A DNA stretch of 64,000 nucleotides from Lanius collurio (GCA_020086605.1 JACBWW010000084.1:1211882-1275881), one strand, 5' to 3'; counted from the first letter of the stretch, positions 1-13,545 are shown. Notes: generated by a model not told the origin, from the sequence alone. Numbers and translations: made by a program.

Positions 1-2875
1 GGGATGCTCTGCCCCCCCCGTAAGGGACTGACTCACTCCGGGGGGGCTTCATGTCCCACCCCGTTACCCCTTGGAGGGGGTGTCTGAGTCAGGGTGTGCT
101 GAGCTCCCCCATTTCCCTTGGGTTGAGTCTGAGCTGGGGGGTGTCTTCCTCACCCCGAGGTGGGTTGGAGGCGGGGACTTGCTGTGCCCCAGCTTTACCC
201 CCACACCGAGCGTGTGAGGCAGGGTTGCTCCCTCCCGCCCGCTGCCCCAGACTGGGGAGATGTGCTGCCCCATCCCCGCTGGGCGTGCACACAGGGGAGG
301 GAAGGGGGGGCACATGCCCCCGAGGCTGCATGGTATGGGGGCAGGGAGGGCACAGTGATTCCTTAACCCAGGATTGGAGAGAGGGGGCCTTGATTTTCAG
401 CTGCTCTCTGCCCCTGGCAGCCTTCCAAATGCTCCCAAGCTGTCCCTTTGCATCCCCTCCCGCCAGCTTCCACCTTATGCTGAGGGGAGGGCAGGAGTGC
501 CAGTGAGCCTGGTCCTGCCATGGCCTTCTCGCGCTCCTCTGATTTCCCAGTGCTGTCTCCTCCTGCCTTCCTCAGTGCTGCCTCCAGCCCTGGAGCATCC
601 ACCCGGTGCCGAGCTCTGTGTCAGCCCCACTGAGCATCTGCCTGGCTCCGAGCGCTGGGCTGGACTGGCTTGTGGGGATGCTGCCACACAGATGCTGCTG
701 GAGCTCAGCACCAGGTAAATGCCTGCCAAGCTGGGCCAGCTTGGAACTGGGGAGATGCTCACAGAGCTGGTCCAGCCTGAACATTGGCCCATGTGCTTGG
801 GGCTAAACCAGCAGAGCATCCGGCCAGCCTGGCCAGCTCCAGCTGTGCCCACACTGGTTTCCAGCCGCTGTTAGCTGGTGTCATCACGGCCGCTGCAAGC
901 TGCCTTCAGACAACACGATTTGCTCCTGAATAACCAGCTTTGAAGGGCTTGTTTATTCCCTAAATTGCATCATTAGAGCAGCAATTGGCTTAGGGAGCTG
1001 GGTTTTGTTAAAGCTGTGCAAACCCTTCTGGGGATGCCCTGGTTTTGGCCAAGTCAGGGTTGGCAAAGTGTTCATTTTAGCTTGTTTGCCACCATCTGCT
1101 GGATGCTGGAATGAGGTTCTCCTGGTGGGTTTGATACCACCAAGCCACTGTATGAGCAGGAGCTGGTCCAGAGGCAAGTGTGAACTAGAGTTTGGGATGT
1201 GGATGAATGTGCCTGTGTTGCTTGGTAGTTTCTTGGCTGTGGTGCTGCCCAGGCAGCAGAGGATAGAAAGTTGGTGTCTGTGTCTCTGATGGTCTGGGAG
1301 CCACAGGTACCTATGTTCTTGGGGACATCCCAGTGTGCTGCTCCCTGCATGTTCTGGTTGGGGAACAGGACTGATCTCTAGGGACTTCCCTGCAGATTTG
1401 TCAGGGAGCCATCAGCATAGGTCCCTACTGCCGTCTCCCTGGCATCCCGTGGTGCTCAGGTGCACAGATGCCTTCCTAGCTTCACTGCTTGCCCGCCTGC
1501 AGCTCTTTCCCAGGAGTCAGACCAGGCAGTTTTCTGGGACCAGTGTCACCAGTGGCAGGGTGGGGGAGCCTCTGAACTGGCAGGTTCCTGAGATAGCAGT
1601 GGTGGGACTGATGGGCAGTTCTGGCCTTCTTGAGTGGCCAGCTCAGCTGTGGCTTGGCAGATGTGGGGTTAAACATCTCATCCCTGTGCTGCCTTGTGGC
1701 TTCATGGTGAGTGGGTCTTGCTCCACACTCGTGGCTGGGTTCAGCTGCACTTGCCAGCAGCTCCAGTGCAGATGCTGAGGGACTGGACCTGCTGGAGATT
1801 TGGGTTCCTGCCTGTCTCAGCTGTCTCAGAAGACATCAGGAGTAAAACCCCTGCTAAAACCCTTCTCATCTGCATCTTTGGAGGGACCTTTTTGCAAGCC
1901 TTTTCCTTTGGGGCAGATCTCACTGGGGGCTGGAAGTGAGGACAGGGATGAGGAGGAGGCTGAGTGAGCGTGAGTTGGTGGGTTGTGCTGTGCTGAGTGA
2001 GGCTGTGGAGGCCCTGAGTCAGTGCTGGGAAAGAGCCTGACACTGGGATTGAGCTGGAAGTTCACACTGGAGCTGGGAGAGGCATCCTTGAAGCCTCAGA
2101 GGGAGCTTAACCCAAATTGGGGCCCAACTGCAAATGCCTCTGGAGGGCTCCACTCTGTGCACAGAGAGATGTTGACGTGAGTGTCCATCTTCTGCCTGGG
2201 GAGTGCCATTTCAGGGTTTCTAGGAAAGCAGAAAGACACTGTATTCTTTATCTAACCTTGACACCTTAATTCACAATTAATTTCCTCCTAAAGAATGCTT
2301 TGGTGAGTGAGAGGTGTCCCAGATGGCTCCCAAAAGAGAGCTGTGAGGTCTCTGGAGTATTAACTGGAGGAGAAGCTTGTTGAATCCATTGCTCAGCTTC
2401 CCTCCCAGAGAGGTGTGAATGACAACCCCCTTCTTACGGATGATTTCTGGGACTTGCCAAGCACCAGGTGTGACAGACCAGGGGGTGACAGACCAGGCTG
2501 AGGACTCTACCATGGGCTCTGTAGGTGGGTCCAAACCTTGGCTAGGCTCCTGAGGGATGTGTTTGGGAATTTTCAGTGCTTAAAGACCTCCTCTGTGAGC
2601 AGACGAAAGGCTTGGAGGTGGGTGCCCATGTGGGTGTGCTCACACGGGTTGGCATTTGGGAGGGAGGAGGGAAAATATCACATGAAACAACTGCAGTGTT
2701 GGGGGACAGGTCTGCGCTTAGGCCCATCTGGAGCAGAAGTTGTGGAAAATGATTCAAGGTTCTTTGCTAAAAAAAGTTGTGCTGATATAATTGGATTTTA
2801 TTTCTGTTTGTGCTGTGGTCAAGTAGCTTAAAACCCTTGTGGGGACAGAGTAAAAGCCTTGAGTTCATTTGTAGG
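1..2875. other. intergenic, no gene seen
   Basis: GC-rich at the start, with AT-rich patches at 905-1,000 and 2,220-2,290. No recognisable exon, RNA gene or repeat. If gene order follows mammals, TMEM183A should lie upstream, but none of its sequence was recognised. Confidence 0.6.
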
Positions 2876-3250
2876 GTGAGGATGTCCTGAGGAATCAGGC
2901 TGAGAAAGCTGGGGCGGTTCAGCATGGAGAAGAGGAGGCTGTGTGGATATCCCACAGCATCTTCCATGGTGTGAAGGGGCTACAAGGAAGCTGGAGTGAG
3001 AGGACAAGAGGGTACACGCTGAAAGAGAAGAGATTTAGATTAGATATTGGGAAGGAATTCTTCCATGTGAGGGTGCTGAGGCCCTGGCACAGGGTGCCCA
3101 GAGAAGCTGGGACAGCCTCATCCCTGGAAGTGTCCAGGGCCAGTTGGACGAGGCTTAGAGCAGCCTGGGATACCCCCATGGCAGGGGGTGGAACGAGCTG
3201 AGCTTTAAGGTCCCTTCCAGCCCAAACCATGCTGGGATTCTGTGGTTTTA
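2876..3250 (+). repeat. CR1 LINE 3' fragment
   Basis: Contains the CR1 signature words: GATTAGATATTGGGAAGGAA, the block for accession of a 'clean' tail GGTCCCTTCCAGCCCAAACC, and ends near GATTCTGTGG. Sense to plus strand. Confidence 0.85.
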
Positions 3251-3689
3251 TGCATTAAGCGGTGCTCATCTCTCTCTCATTTTTGTGCAAAGCTGTGCCT
3301 GGAGCAGCCCTGCTGCCCCTCAGCCCTGGGCAGCACTGGAAGGGCAGTGATTCCCTTCCCACAGGAGCATCTGGGAGCTGGGTGTCAGACCTTCTCCAAA
3401 ACCCACTGGCCAGGAGGGGACTGACCCTGTGTCCTCCACGTTGCTCTTCCCTTTGCTGAATCTTCACCCTGGTGTTTTAAGCAGCTCCTGGGTCGCTGTC
3501 TCCAGCTCTGTAATCCTGCAGGACTGACAAGGCTGGAATTTATCTGAAATGCAGATTATTTTTTTCTGCTCCTAGTTTTCAGTTCCTGCCACGCTTCTCT
3601 TAGCAATCATGAGGAGGTGCCGGCTGGGTGGCTGCCTTTAATTGCATCCAAAAATTAAAAAAAGAAGAAAACAAGTGGCAGATGAGAGC

Positions 3690-3940
3690 TCGTTTCCCCC
3701 TCCTCCTGTCCGCGGCGAGCGGCTTCCAGGAGAGGGCAGTTCCCGGGGATTTTTGCTGCATGGTGCCTCTTCCCTGCAGCCCCAGCCGTGCCGAGCCCCG
3801 GAGGTCCCGGAGGTCCCGGAGGTCCCGGAGGTCCCGGAGGTCCCGGCGGCAGAGCCGTGCCGGGGGCCGCGGGGGCCGGGGCCAGCTCCGCCCTGGGCAG
3901 GGTTGGCAGCGGGGCCGAGTGCTTTAAACAGCGGGCACTG
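3690..3940. promoter_or_regulatory. CpG-rich block
   Basis: About 24 CpGs in roughly 280 bp by hand count, partly contributed by the 9-bp repeat. An A-rich tract lies just before it (3,650-3,672). No exon could be tied to it. Confidence 0.3.
3796..3847 (+). repeat. 9-bp tandem repeat GGAGGTCCC, about 6 copies
   Basis: Perfect GGAGGTCCC units within a CpG-rich block. The 9-bp period leaves all frames open and gives fake PEV / GPG / RSR repeats in translation. Confidence 0.9.
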
Positions 3941-6900
3941 GGATGTGCGGCAGGGAGGGAAGGAAGGAGCCTCCTGCTGCCTGGACTCCGCGTCCCGCCT
4001 TCCACAGAGGGCAGCATCCCTCGCCAGGGCAGGATGGCACGGCAGGGAAGGGGCCCCCTCCCGGGACTGCTGCCCGTGCTCCAGGGTCATGCATTTAAAC
4101 TTCTCATTTCCACCCTTTCCTGGTGGAAATGAATTTTCTCCGCAGTTCCAGATTCCCTCCTGGCCACATCGTGACACTCTGCAGGCTCGGGGTGCCTGGG
4201 GGGTCCATAGCCCAGAGGACAGAGCTGGGATGAACATGGAATGGCTGGAGTCTGGGAGAAGGGGATGTCTGGCCCCAGCCCAACTCCCACCTTTCCAGAG
4301 TCTCATTAGTGCAGAGCATCCTCACATGGATTTTCTCCTGCCAAAGCCTGGCTTTTCTGGTTCCAGAATTGGGAAGGTGTTCATAGCCTCGCTGTGGCAT
4401 TAACACAGGTGTCATAAACCTGATCTCAGGCCCCTGATCATGCATTAAATAGGCTTGATGGTGGTGTCTAGAACTGCTCCCCATGCAGACATTCCCAGTG
4501 CCAGGGGCTGTGGGCACAGAAGGGAAAGATGGGCTTGTACAAAATCCATAATCCACTTAATCTGCCCTGTAAGTCAGTGTCTGGCAGCTGATCTGGGCTT
4601 CTTTCAAACATCTCCCCCAAACTGTTTTGCAGGAAGGAGTAAAAAAATTGTCCAGAGGTTATTTTTGGCTGTGGCTGATTTATTCACACACTGATCAGCC
4701 GGGAGAGGAGTTATTCTGGTCCCACACTGCCCCACATAACACCAAGTACCATGTGCGGGTGTGATTTCTGTGGGAGACATTCGGAGATGATGCTCCTGTT
4801 TGTGGATGGAGCTCTCAGGAACTACCTTGGAGGCTCCATGTCCTGTGAGCCCACTCAGGGTCCTCAAATGAGGCCAGAGCCAGGGGACATGGGCTCTCTG
4901 TGCCCTCCTGTCCTCTGTCCCTGGGGATAGACCTGAGCCCTATGTCCTGGGGTCGTGGAAGGCTCTGTGCCTTGCAATTCCTGCTCCATCCCGAGGGGCT
5001 CCCCGCTCGACTGGGGTCTCCCTGGGTGACACCTGGATTTGGGGAGTGCAGGGAGCTGTTTCAGAGCTCATTTGGGCATGGAGTCATTTCGAGGCTCAGG
5101 CAGGTGTCTGGGATGGTTTCTCTGCAGCATGTAGTGGCTCTGGTGCTCCTGGATTTTTCCTCCCTGTGTTTGCTTTCCCTGGCACACTCTGAAGCTGAGC
5201 TCCTGCTCTTGGGAAGGGGTGGTGGGAATGAACTGTGAGGGTGGCACAGCCAAATCCTGCTTTTCTCCTGTATCTGCACAAGGGGGTGTTTCCCTGGGGC
5301 ATTCCGGTGTGGCCATAGCTGGTTTCTGGCCACGGATTGGAATCTGCCTGGGTGGGAGTCACTGGGATGTAGCACTGCCTTTGCCATCCCACTGTGCTGG
5401 TGACATGTCTCCCACCCGGCTGGGGATGGAATCACTCTTGGCTGTGTCCCTGTGCAGAGATGCTGGCAGCAGCAGAGATCCCGTTCTTCCTGGTTGCTGT
5501 GGGACTGGAGCATCAGTGGAGACAATGTCCATCCTGGATGCACTACTGGATGGACAAAGGGGATCCCCACATCTCCTGCTGCCAGAGCTGTATTTGCTAG
5601 CAATTTGGGCTAAGGCAGGCTGGGGAGGGTTGAGGAGGCCATCTGGGGGTAGAGGAGCAGCAAACAGAAGCCTCTGAAGGATCCATGAGAGTGTTTAAAA
5701 ACACAAATTTTCAAGCTTAGCTGCTCGGAAATGGAAGCAGATGTGCCTTTACAGGACATGGGATAGAGTCTGCCAGCATGCCTTGGAGAGCCTCCTCCCA
5801 GAACCCTTCCTGGGGCTTGGGCTCTTCATGCACCATGTGCTCAATAACGTGGCTTTACTCTTTTAACCCATCAGGTTTTAGTTAGAGCTAGAAGGCTCAT
5901 CTCTCCTGACCTGAGCTGTCTTTCCTTTGATCCCAGATCCAGAAAGTGTTTGCTTTGCTGCTGTTACCTGTCTGATATCCAGATGTGCCACCCAGAGAGC
6001 AGCTTCTGTTTGATGGAGAGAGAAGATTCTCTCTTCTTCTCTGTGACATCAAAACTTGGATGGTAATCACTCGATTACAGCCAACATTTTGGGCTGCCAT
6101 ATTAAAAAAAGAGCATTTTTTCCTGCTTTTGATCATCTGCTTCTAGTTAGTTTAGTTAGCAGACTTTCACAGTGGCCATTTTTGGAGTTGGCAGCCAGAG
6201 CATCCCTGCAAGCAGAAATGGCTTTTGTTATGTGTGTCCTTTGTGTTTTCCGGTTTATGGAGAAATTTTGTCTCCTAAACTGAGGCTGCCACGAGCCCCA
6301 GCACTGCTGATCAGTGCCTGGCTGTCCGGGAGCACCGGTGTCGCTTTCAAATCACACGTTGTCAATAAATCTCATTCCGAGTGCCCTGCAGCAAATGGCA
6401 TCAGCCTGCACGGGGAGAGCTCTCCCACACGTCCTCCCGCTGCCTAAAAATACCAGTGCTTGAATTCTCCAGTGACTTGGCTATTGCACAGCCTCCATTC
6501 CTTCCTGAGTTACTGCTCGTGGCTCGGTGCAGGACATCTGCTGCACTGCCAAGGTCACACTCTGTCCTCCAGATTTGGCCTTTAGGCAACGCAGCAGCTG
6601 CATCAATTTGGGGGTAAATGAGCATTTATTACCTTTACTCTCTGTGCTGTGAGGTGTGTTCATAATCAGGGGTGCGGGGTGCAGGAGGGAAACAGTGGCA
6701 CCTTCTCTGGTGGCCACTCATTGAGGAAGGGATGAGTTTTGGGGACTTCATGTAGCATCAAGCAAAATACCCTCAAAACCCTTTGTTAATTCTGTGTCCT
6801 GGGAGTCTGTTCCATCCTTTGTAAATGCACAATTTACCTTTCCACATCTGGCTTTGAGACATGGGATACAGAAAAGGTAGCTAACTGCTTTGCTTTGAGA

Positions 6901-7984
6901 GCCAAGTCTCTGTTCAGTGGGTGAATGCAGAGGGCTTGCTGGTGTTTCCAGTTCACACAGGGCACTGGGCAGACTGGTGTTCAGGCAGCAGGCTCTTGTC
7001 TCCAGCAGCCTTCATCCTCTTGACCCCGCTGGTTTGTGGTAGAGCAGGGAGAGCTCATCACTTGAACTATGAATGAAGCCAAGGGCTGATGTCACGTGCT
7101 GTGATCTTGGGGGGAAGTGACAAACTGGCTCTGTGGCACCGACAGGGATTTGGGAGCAGAGCTGGGTGTGATGGATGTGCAAACTGAAGTTCAGCACAGC
7201 TGGGAGGCGCTGAGCTGTTAAAGGGGGTGATGCTCTAAAGGGATGTGTTTCTTTAGGAGACCTTGGATTGAAGGTATTTGGATTTTTCTGCGTCCATCTC
7301 CATGTGATTGCCCCATATGCTGCTGGGAAGTTCATTAAGGGGCTGGAAGACAGCAGTTGGAGGAGCAGGAGCTTGAGGAGCACACTCACAGGGCTGGCTG
7401 ATCCCTGGGAGCCCAAGAACCTTTTGCAATGTGGTCAGGCCTTGGACACAAGCATTGATAGTTTCCCCAGTCTTGCCAAGAAAGCAATGTTTATTTTCGA
7501 CCCTGGAAAGGTGAGGAAACCAGTCACCAGCCCCACCAGCTGGCAGACACTGGCTGCTTGATTTCCTCCCTCCACTGCAACTTGCAGGAAATCCAACCAC
7601 TGGAGATGCCAGGGAGAGGCTGTCACTGCCCTGGGCTGGGGACAAATGTAGTGACCCATCAGGAAGAGCCACCGTGGTCTGTCAGACCAAGGTGTGTCAG
7701 GTCCTCCATCACTCCATGCCTGGAATTTCTCCTTCCAAGGACTCTTGACTCCTCATGGGCTGCCCTGGGGTGCCTCAAATTGCCAAAGCTGTGGGGTGGG
7801 AAAGGAAGAAGGATCTTCCCCTGCTGCTGCCTGAACCTGGAGCTTTCTCAATTTTCTCTCAGTGCAGGTGGGGAGTGCACACCAAGAGAGGGACATTGGT
7901 CAGCTCCTGTGTGTCACTCATGAGCTGGACATTTGTCTGAGTGTGTTCTCCCAAAAGTGTGAGAATTTGCAGGATTTATCCCCA
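3941..7984. other. intergenic, no gene seen
   Basis: Unique-looking sequence with AT-rich patches (4,380-4,460, 6,060-6,160). No exon or repeat recognised. Confidence 0.6.
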
Positions 7985-8140
7985 AATCATAGAATCAAGG
8001 ACTCATAGAATCATTAAGGTTGGAAAAGACTTCCAAGATCATCAAGTCCAACTTTTGACAATACCACTATGGCCACTAAACCATGATCAGAAGCTGCTTG
8101 AGGGCACCCAGTTTAACCAGTCCCTGGGGCAGCTGGGACC
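7985..8140 (-). repeat. CR1 LINE 3' fragment, reverse
   Basis: Starts with the reverse-complement CR1 tail (ATAGAATCATTAAGGTTGGA) and continues through TCATCAAGTCCAAC and CACTAAACCATG. Confidence 0.85.
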
Positions 8141-8569
8141 TTCATGGTTTCCTTTCACCCCTCTCCGTCCTGCCTGGCTTGAATTGAGGCTGATCACCCT
8201 GAGGCAGCTGCTGAGTGCACTTGGTGGTACCCAAAACTTCTGTAAATATGAGAGGGCTCCTGGACCCAGAACTGCTGACACCAGTAACCAGAGCAGGCTG
8301 GCAGGGGAGAGCTGGTCCAGACTGGTGGTGGGAAGAGGAGGCTGAAGGTGATGGTGGTCACTGAGATGGCTTTACTGCCTCTGTATTTTCCTGTGAAGGT
8401 GATGGTCTGGGTTTGGAAAGGTCCAACCTCTGGGCAGGCACAGCTCCCAACTCCCTGCTGCCCTTGACCTTACTTCGACAGGAAATGTGAGGTTTGACTC
8501 TCACTTCTTGCTTCCCGAAAAGTGAATCTTGTCATATTCGAAGGACTGTGGCCACACCGTGGGAGTGAA

Positions 8570-9000
8570 TGTGGGGCAGAGCTGGGCTGGGCTGGAGGAG
8601 CCGGGGCCGTGCCGGGGTTCTGCCGGGCGGGAGGGGTGGAGCTGTTGTGTCCCCAAACGCAGCTCTTGGGAGGCGCTGGAGGGAGATGCCAGGAGAGGAG
8701 GATGCTGCCGGGAATGCCAGCGGCTCCTGCTGCGGAATTGCTGTTGCGGCAGCTGCGGCGATGCCGGAGGGATCAGCGGGAAGGGAGCAGGGACGGGCTT
8801 TGTGTCGGCGCTGGGGCCAGCGCGGCTCGGGCCCGACCTCCCGGCGGGGATGGAGCTGCGGGAGCGGGCGGTCCCGCAGTGCTGCGTGACAGTGACGGTG
8901 ACACAGCCCCGACACTCCCCTCCCTCCCGGCTCAGCCCCTCTGCGGGCGGGTGGTCCCTGGGGGCTCGCAGGGCTGGGTGTTCCCTCCTGGGTGATGCCA
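8570..9000. promoter_or_regulatory. orphan CpG island, possible distal PPFIA4 promoter
   Basis: About 35 CpGs in 420 bp by hand count (8,581-9,000), the densest upstream block. No coding exon is near. A noncoding first exon of PPFIA4, 17.5 kb downstream, is one possible owner; an unannotated lncRNA is another. Confidence 0.4.
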
Positions 9001-12000
9001 GCTGCTTTTCCACTCGGGATCCTGGCGGCTGCATTCCCGGTCGTGCTGCTGGCGCTGCAGGTGCCCAGGGGAAGCGGGAGTGTCCCTGTCCCTGTCCTCG
9101 AGCGGGCACAGCAGGGACAGCGTGGAAGGGGTGACAGGAGAGCAGGATCAGCGCCTCTGGAAGGATGTTTCAAATTCCAGAGGGATTTAACTGTTGTCTG
9201 GGGTGGGGATATCCCGGGGCTGCTGTCACCTGCCGTGCTATCACCCTCCCGACAGGCACCGCCTCTCAGGACTCCAAATTTCTCACGGGTCACCCCAGAC
9301 ACAGCTCCAGAGGTCAGCCCACTCCTGTGCTCACCAGGGTGGCTTTCAGAGCCATTCTCAGGTTGTTGCTCCCCCACTTGTTCTCTGTCTGTTCAGCTTT
9401 CCCCATTTATATCCCTATTCTCATCACTCAATATTTCTCTCCAGGTGAAGACATTTTAATAACAACTGACATTTCAGCCATTTTTCAGTAGTTTCCTTTC
9501 GTCTACTTCAATTTTCTTCATCTTCTTCATAACCAGGAAGCCTTTCTTTGTCCTTGGCCAGAGGGGAGGTGTCTGTTATTGCCTCTGTTATCATATTCCA
9601 GGAGGTTTGATCAGGTTAATGAAAATCCTTCTGTTTTTCTTGTGTGTCGCTTCCACTCCCATCTTCTTTAGCCTGGTTTCTTAAGGAAATTAAACTGAAG
9701 GCCTCCGTGTTGCATTGTGGCCTTTTCTCTCCCCCTGCTTGCTCTTGAGTGTGTTGGTCTCTGATGAGGAGGAGAGCTTGGAATGCTGAAAGGTTTGTGA
9801 TGGCTGTTGGAGAGGACAGAGCCACAGGAGACCCCAGAGGGCCATGGGGCCCAGAGCCAGTGGTGCAGGGCTGGGGCTCACTGCCCAGAGAACAGGGCTG
9901 TGAATGCCACCAGGAATATGAGGGACACCAGGGCTGTATCCCCCAGCCAATGAGCTGGGATAACAGGCCACATCACTGGGCTACTTGTGCTGTGCAGATG
10001 CTTTTCCTGAGCTCAGGAAGGGATCCAGAGGAGGATCCATCCTCACAAATGCGGGGTTAGCCTGGGATTTGGAAGCCCTGGGCTGTGTTTGCAGGTGCAG
10101 ACTCACGTGTGGCTGTGCTCAAGGGCTTTTCCTGCAGCAGCAGGAGCTGCAGCTGCTTTAAGCTGATCTGGAGTATGAACTGCAGTGACAGGGGAGCCAG
10201 AGGAGATTTTCTGCTCCTGCCCATGCTACAGCAGGGAGAGACAGTAGAGCTTTCCCAGTGGCTGCTGCAAAATCTGGTTCCTCTGGTAGTAATGTGGGGA
10301 TTGTAGCAGTGCTGGTGAGGGAAATCTTGGGGGTCACGGGAGAAGCACGATGAGGAGTCAGGAACTCAAGTGTGTTGGTGGAAAAGGACCAAGGTGCTTC
10401 ATGGGGTGTCCTTGGACTTGTTGCCCTTTGTAGCAAGGGATGGGGCACCTCTTGGGTGTGTGCCCTCCTGTCCTAGCCCAGCCTGGGGACAGGGATCGCC
10501 CCTTCCAGCTCAGAATGGCCTGTGAGTCTGTGCCAGGTTGGGGAGGAGAGTTTGCTGGGAATTCTTGTGGCCTGGAGATGCTCTGCCCACACCTTGCAGT
10601 GAGGGAACAACGTGTCTGCCTGGCAGTTCAGCTGGGGACTTTTGTGCAGGTGAGTTCCTTCTCCTTGGCACCAAATCTGCTGTAGAGCTGCACTCTAAAG
10701 GCTTCCCTCTTCCTTCATTTTGCGTTTACCTCTGGTGTTTATTTTGGCAGCCTGTTCTGCTGATCTCTCTTCAACCAGCATCCCTCAGGCCCAGGGCCTG
10801 GCTGAGCCCCCGGCCCTTGCCCAGTCCCACTGCTGGAGGAGATTGCACTTGCCATTCCCACCTCCTGGTCCCTGTTCCCTGCCTGATCCCACCTTCCTTG
10901 TGGTCCCTCCCAAGGTTAGGGGCTTCGTGGTTGACACCCAGTGCAAGGGCACTTGCAGTGGATCCTCACCAGGTCCTCACAGGATCCTTTCTGCTGGGAG
11001 ATCCCCAAACCTGTGATCCCATTAGAGGGGGACGCACAGAGGTGGCTCCATGTCCCAGCTCATCCCACATCCTTTTCACCTTGCTTGTGCCCTGCTGAGT
11101 ACAAAGGCCTGGTGGGAAGGCAGGGCCCTGGTCACACGTGATGCAGCTCTTTGTGTGTGCTTTGGAGCCAGGTTTCCTGTCCAGCTGTGAGAGGGACCTC
11201 GATCAACAGAGGAGAAGGGCTTGGCAGGGGCCCTGGCTTGTATGGAGGCTTGTGTGGTTCCTATTTCCAGGAAGGGTTTTGGGCTCCCTTTGTTCTCTCC
11301 AGCCTCTCTTGTGATGGTGGTGAGTTGGGCTCTGTAACTGAGGAGATCTCAATAATCCACAGAGGAAGCTGCTAATTCGAAGACACGTCTGTAATAATTA
11401 AATCATTATCTGGAGGGAAGAGAGAGCAGATACCAAAACGGGGCTAATTAAAATCCAAACCCAGGATGACTTGGGCTCTGGGCCAGAGCAGAGCAGAGTC
11501 TGTTGGGGATGTCTTCATGTGTAATTGCTTTTCAGAACATCAGTCCCCACCAGAAAACCCATCTGTTCCCCCTCAGGAGACTAATATTGACCCAGAAACC
11601 CTCTTGCTTTGCCCTGTCTCATGTTCCCCAGACTAGACACAGCTGGAGGAGGCCACATACTTTGCAAAGGGCAGAGGAGATGGTGAGACCCAGTTTGGGA
11701 GGGTGTTTGGCTCTTGAGCCTCAGGAACTAGATTCCACCTTATCTCTGGAACATTTAGGCCATGATGAAATAAGATAATTCTCATTTCATCCCCCAGAAT
11801 TGACCGATGCTCTTCAGAAATCCCTGACAGTGAGGAGCAAGGTGGGCTCCAATCCATCCCTGCTCCATGCACAAAAGGATATGGACATGCCAAGGTGCCA
11901 AAGGGACCTGGTGCCTGGGAGGAAGGTGCTTTGGCTGTAGGGAGAGATGAATCCTGTTCAGGTTCACTCACCATCTAGGGTGGGAGCACCCTGGGAGAGG

Positions 12001-13424
12001 CTGCGTGACCTGTAAGGAAGCAGAGCACTGCTGGATATGAGCCCAGCCCTGGAGCTCTCTGTCAGCTCTGAGCAGGTCCAGGCAGGTGGAGGTGGCTCTG
12101 CTGAGCTGAAAGATGGTGACCAACAACTGTGGTTGTGGTGTTAGAGGGGAGAAGGGGCCTTTGGACAGCTCCTCATGGCTGTGCCAGGAGGGTGGGAGAT
12201 CTGCAGGGTGGGTGTTGCTGTGGGTGTTGCCTGTCAAGCCCAGAGTCCACCATGTTCTTCAGCAGGGCCAAGCACTTTGCAAAGGGCAAGGTAAAAAAAT
12301 CCCACCTCCAGTTACATCCCAGTTGGATGCAGGGTAAATTCCATCCATCTGAGCGCCTCACTGGGTGCATTCCTGCACTAGGGAGGTGTTGCTGCTGTAT
12401 CTGGGAGGGCTGAAGGTCCTCTCGTGGTGGTGACAAGGTGGAACCCAGCAGCAATCATCACTCAGGTGAGCTGGCCTGGAATCGCTGTATTTCGGCAGGG
12501 AAGGGATTGTAGCTGTTCAAACCAGGCTCCTTCCAGAGCTGGTGAAGACAAATTGGTGCATTTACCTGGAGGAGACAAGGGCAGGGAGCTCTATCAGGTG
12601 TTCACATGTGAGCACCACTCAGAGAGTGTCCCCGCATCAGAACGACAGGTGAAGGTCACTCAGGTGGGCTGGTGCCTGCAGGCAGCTCTGAACTTGGGGA
12701 GGTGGGCACAGGAGGCTGGGCAGGGAGCCACTTCTGCTCGGGTGAGCATCCCACCAGTCCTGACACGTGCTGGGAGGGGCTGGGGAGGCTGCAGCTCTGC
12801 AGCAACACAGCCTGGCACTGCTGAGTGCTGGGGCTCAGGGATGGCCTGAACCCCACCAGGCAGTGCTGCTGGAGCTGGGCTCTGCCTGCTCTAACATCGG
12901 CAGGAACAGGCACTGGGGGGTGCCCACGGTCCAAAACTGTGTTGTGAAAGAGCCAAAAATTTAAAGCTGTCTGCAGAAATGGTCACTAAACCTTCTGGAA
13001 AGTGTTGGCTCAGCTGCTGTGCTTGAGTTGTACGTGGAGAGGGACTCTCAGCCTCACGTGTGTCCTTTTGCCTTGTGAGCTTTGATGTGCTCTTGGCTTT
13101 TAATAGAGAGCACACAACATCCTCAGCTCAAGCAGCAGATGTTTTCCAAGGCATTGGGATATCCCCTTTCCTTCATTCCCCCCCAGGGGAGTTTAGGGTG
13201 TCCTGGCCAGCATGTTTTTGAGTGCCCCAGGAGCAAACAGTGGGACCAGGTTGGAAACCGCCCCACCTGCAACTGTTCCCACCAGTGGTGCACCAGTGTA
13301 ATTACCCACATTTCATTCCTTTAAAAGTCTGCTGAGCTGCAAATGTGTCCTTCCTCTCCTGGTGATGTCTCATGGATTGGCCAAATCCTGCTCTCACCTC
13401 CTCGGGTGGTTCAGGGGATTGTTC
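9001..13424. other. intergenic, no gene seen
   Basis: Contains a TAAT-rich patch at about 11,335-11,455 that looks like a conserved noncoding element. A good donor-like CAG|GTGAGT lies at 10,649 without a convincing exon. Nothing else recognised. Confidence 0.55.
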
Positions 13425-13545
13425 CTGGTGCTGGGTTGGACGGGGCTTGGAAAAACCTAGGATAGTGGAAGGCGTCCCTTGGCAGCAGGTGGAACAGGAT
13501 TGACTTAAAGGTGTCTTCCAACCCAAACCAGTCTGGGATCCTGTG
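13425..13545 (+). repeat. CR1 LINE 3' tail fragment
   Basis: Includes GGGCTTGGA, GTGGAAGGCGTCCC and TCTTCCAACCCAAACC, ending at GATCCTGTGA. Confidence 0.75.

Noticed and set aside
3642..4403. 253-codon open frame with PEV repeats and the overlapping minus-strand frame
   Set aside because: Caused by the 9-bp repeat and high GC; both strands are open at once and no domain is seen.
8532..9377. 281-codon minus-strand open frame
   Set aside because: A stop-poor frame opposite a CpG island; low-complexity Ala/Pro/Arg composition, no motifs, and the opposite strand is equally open.
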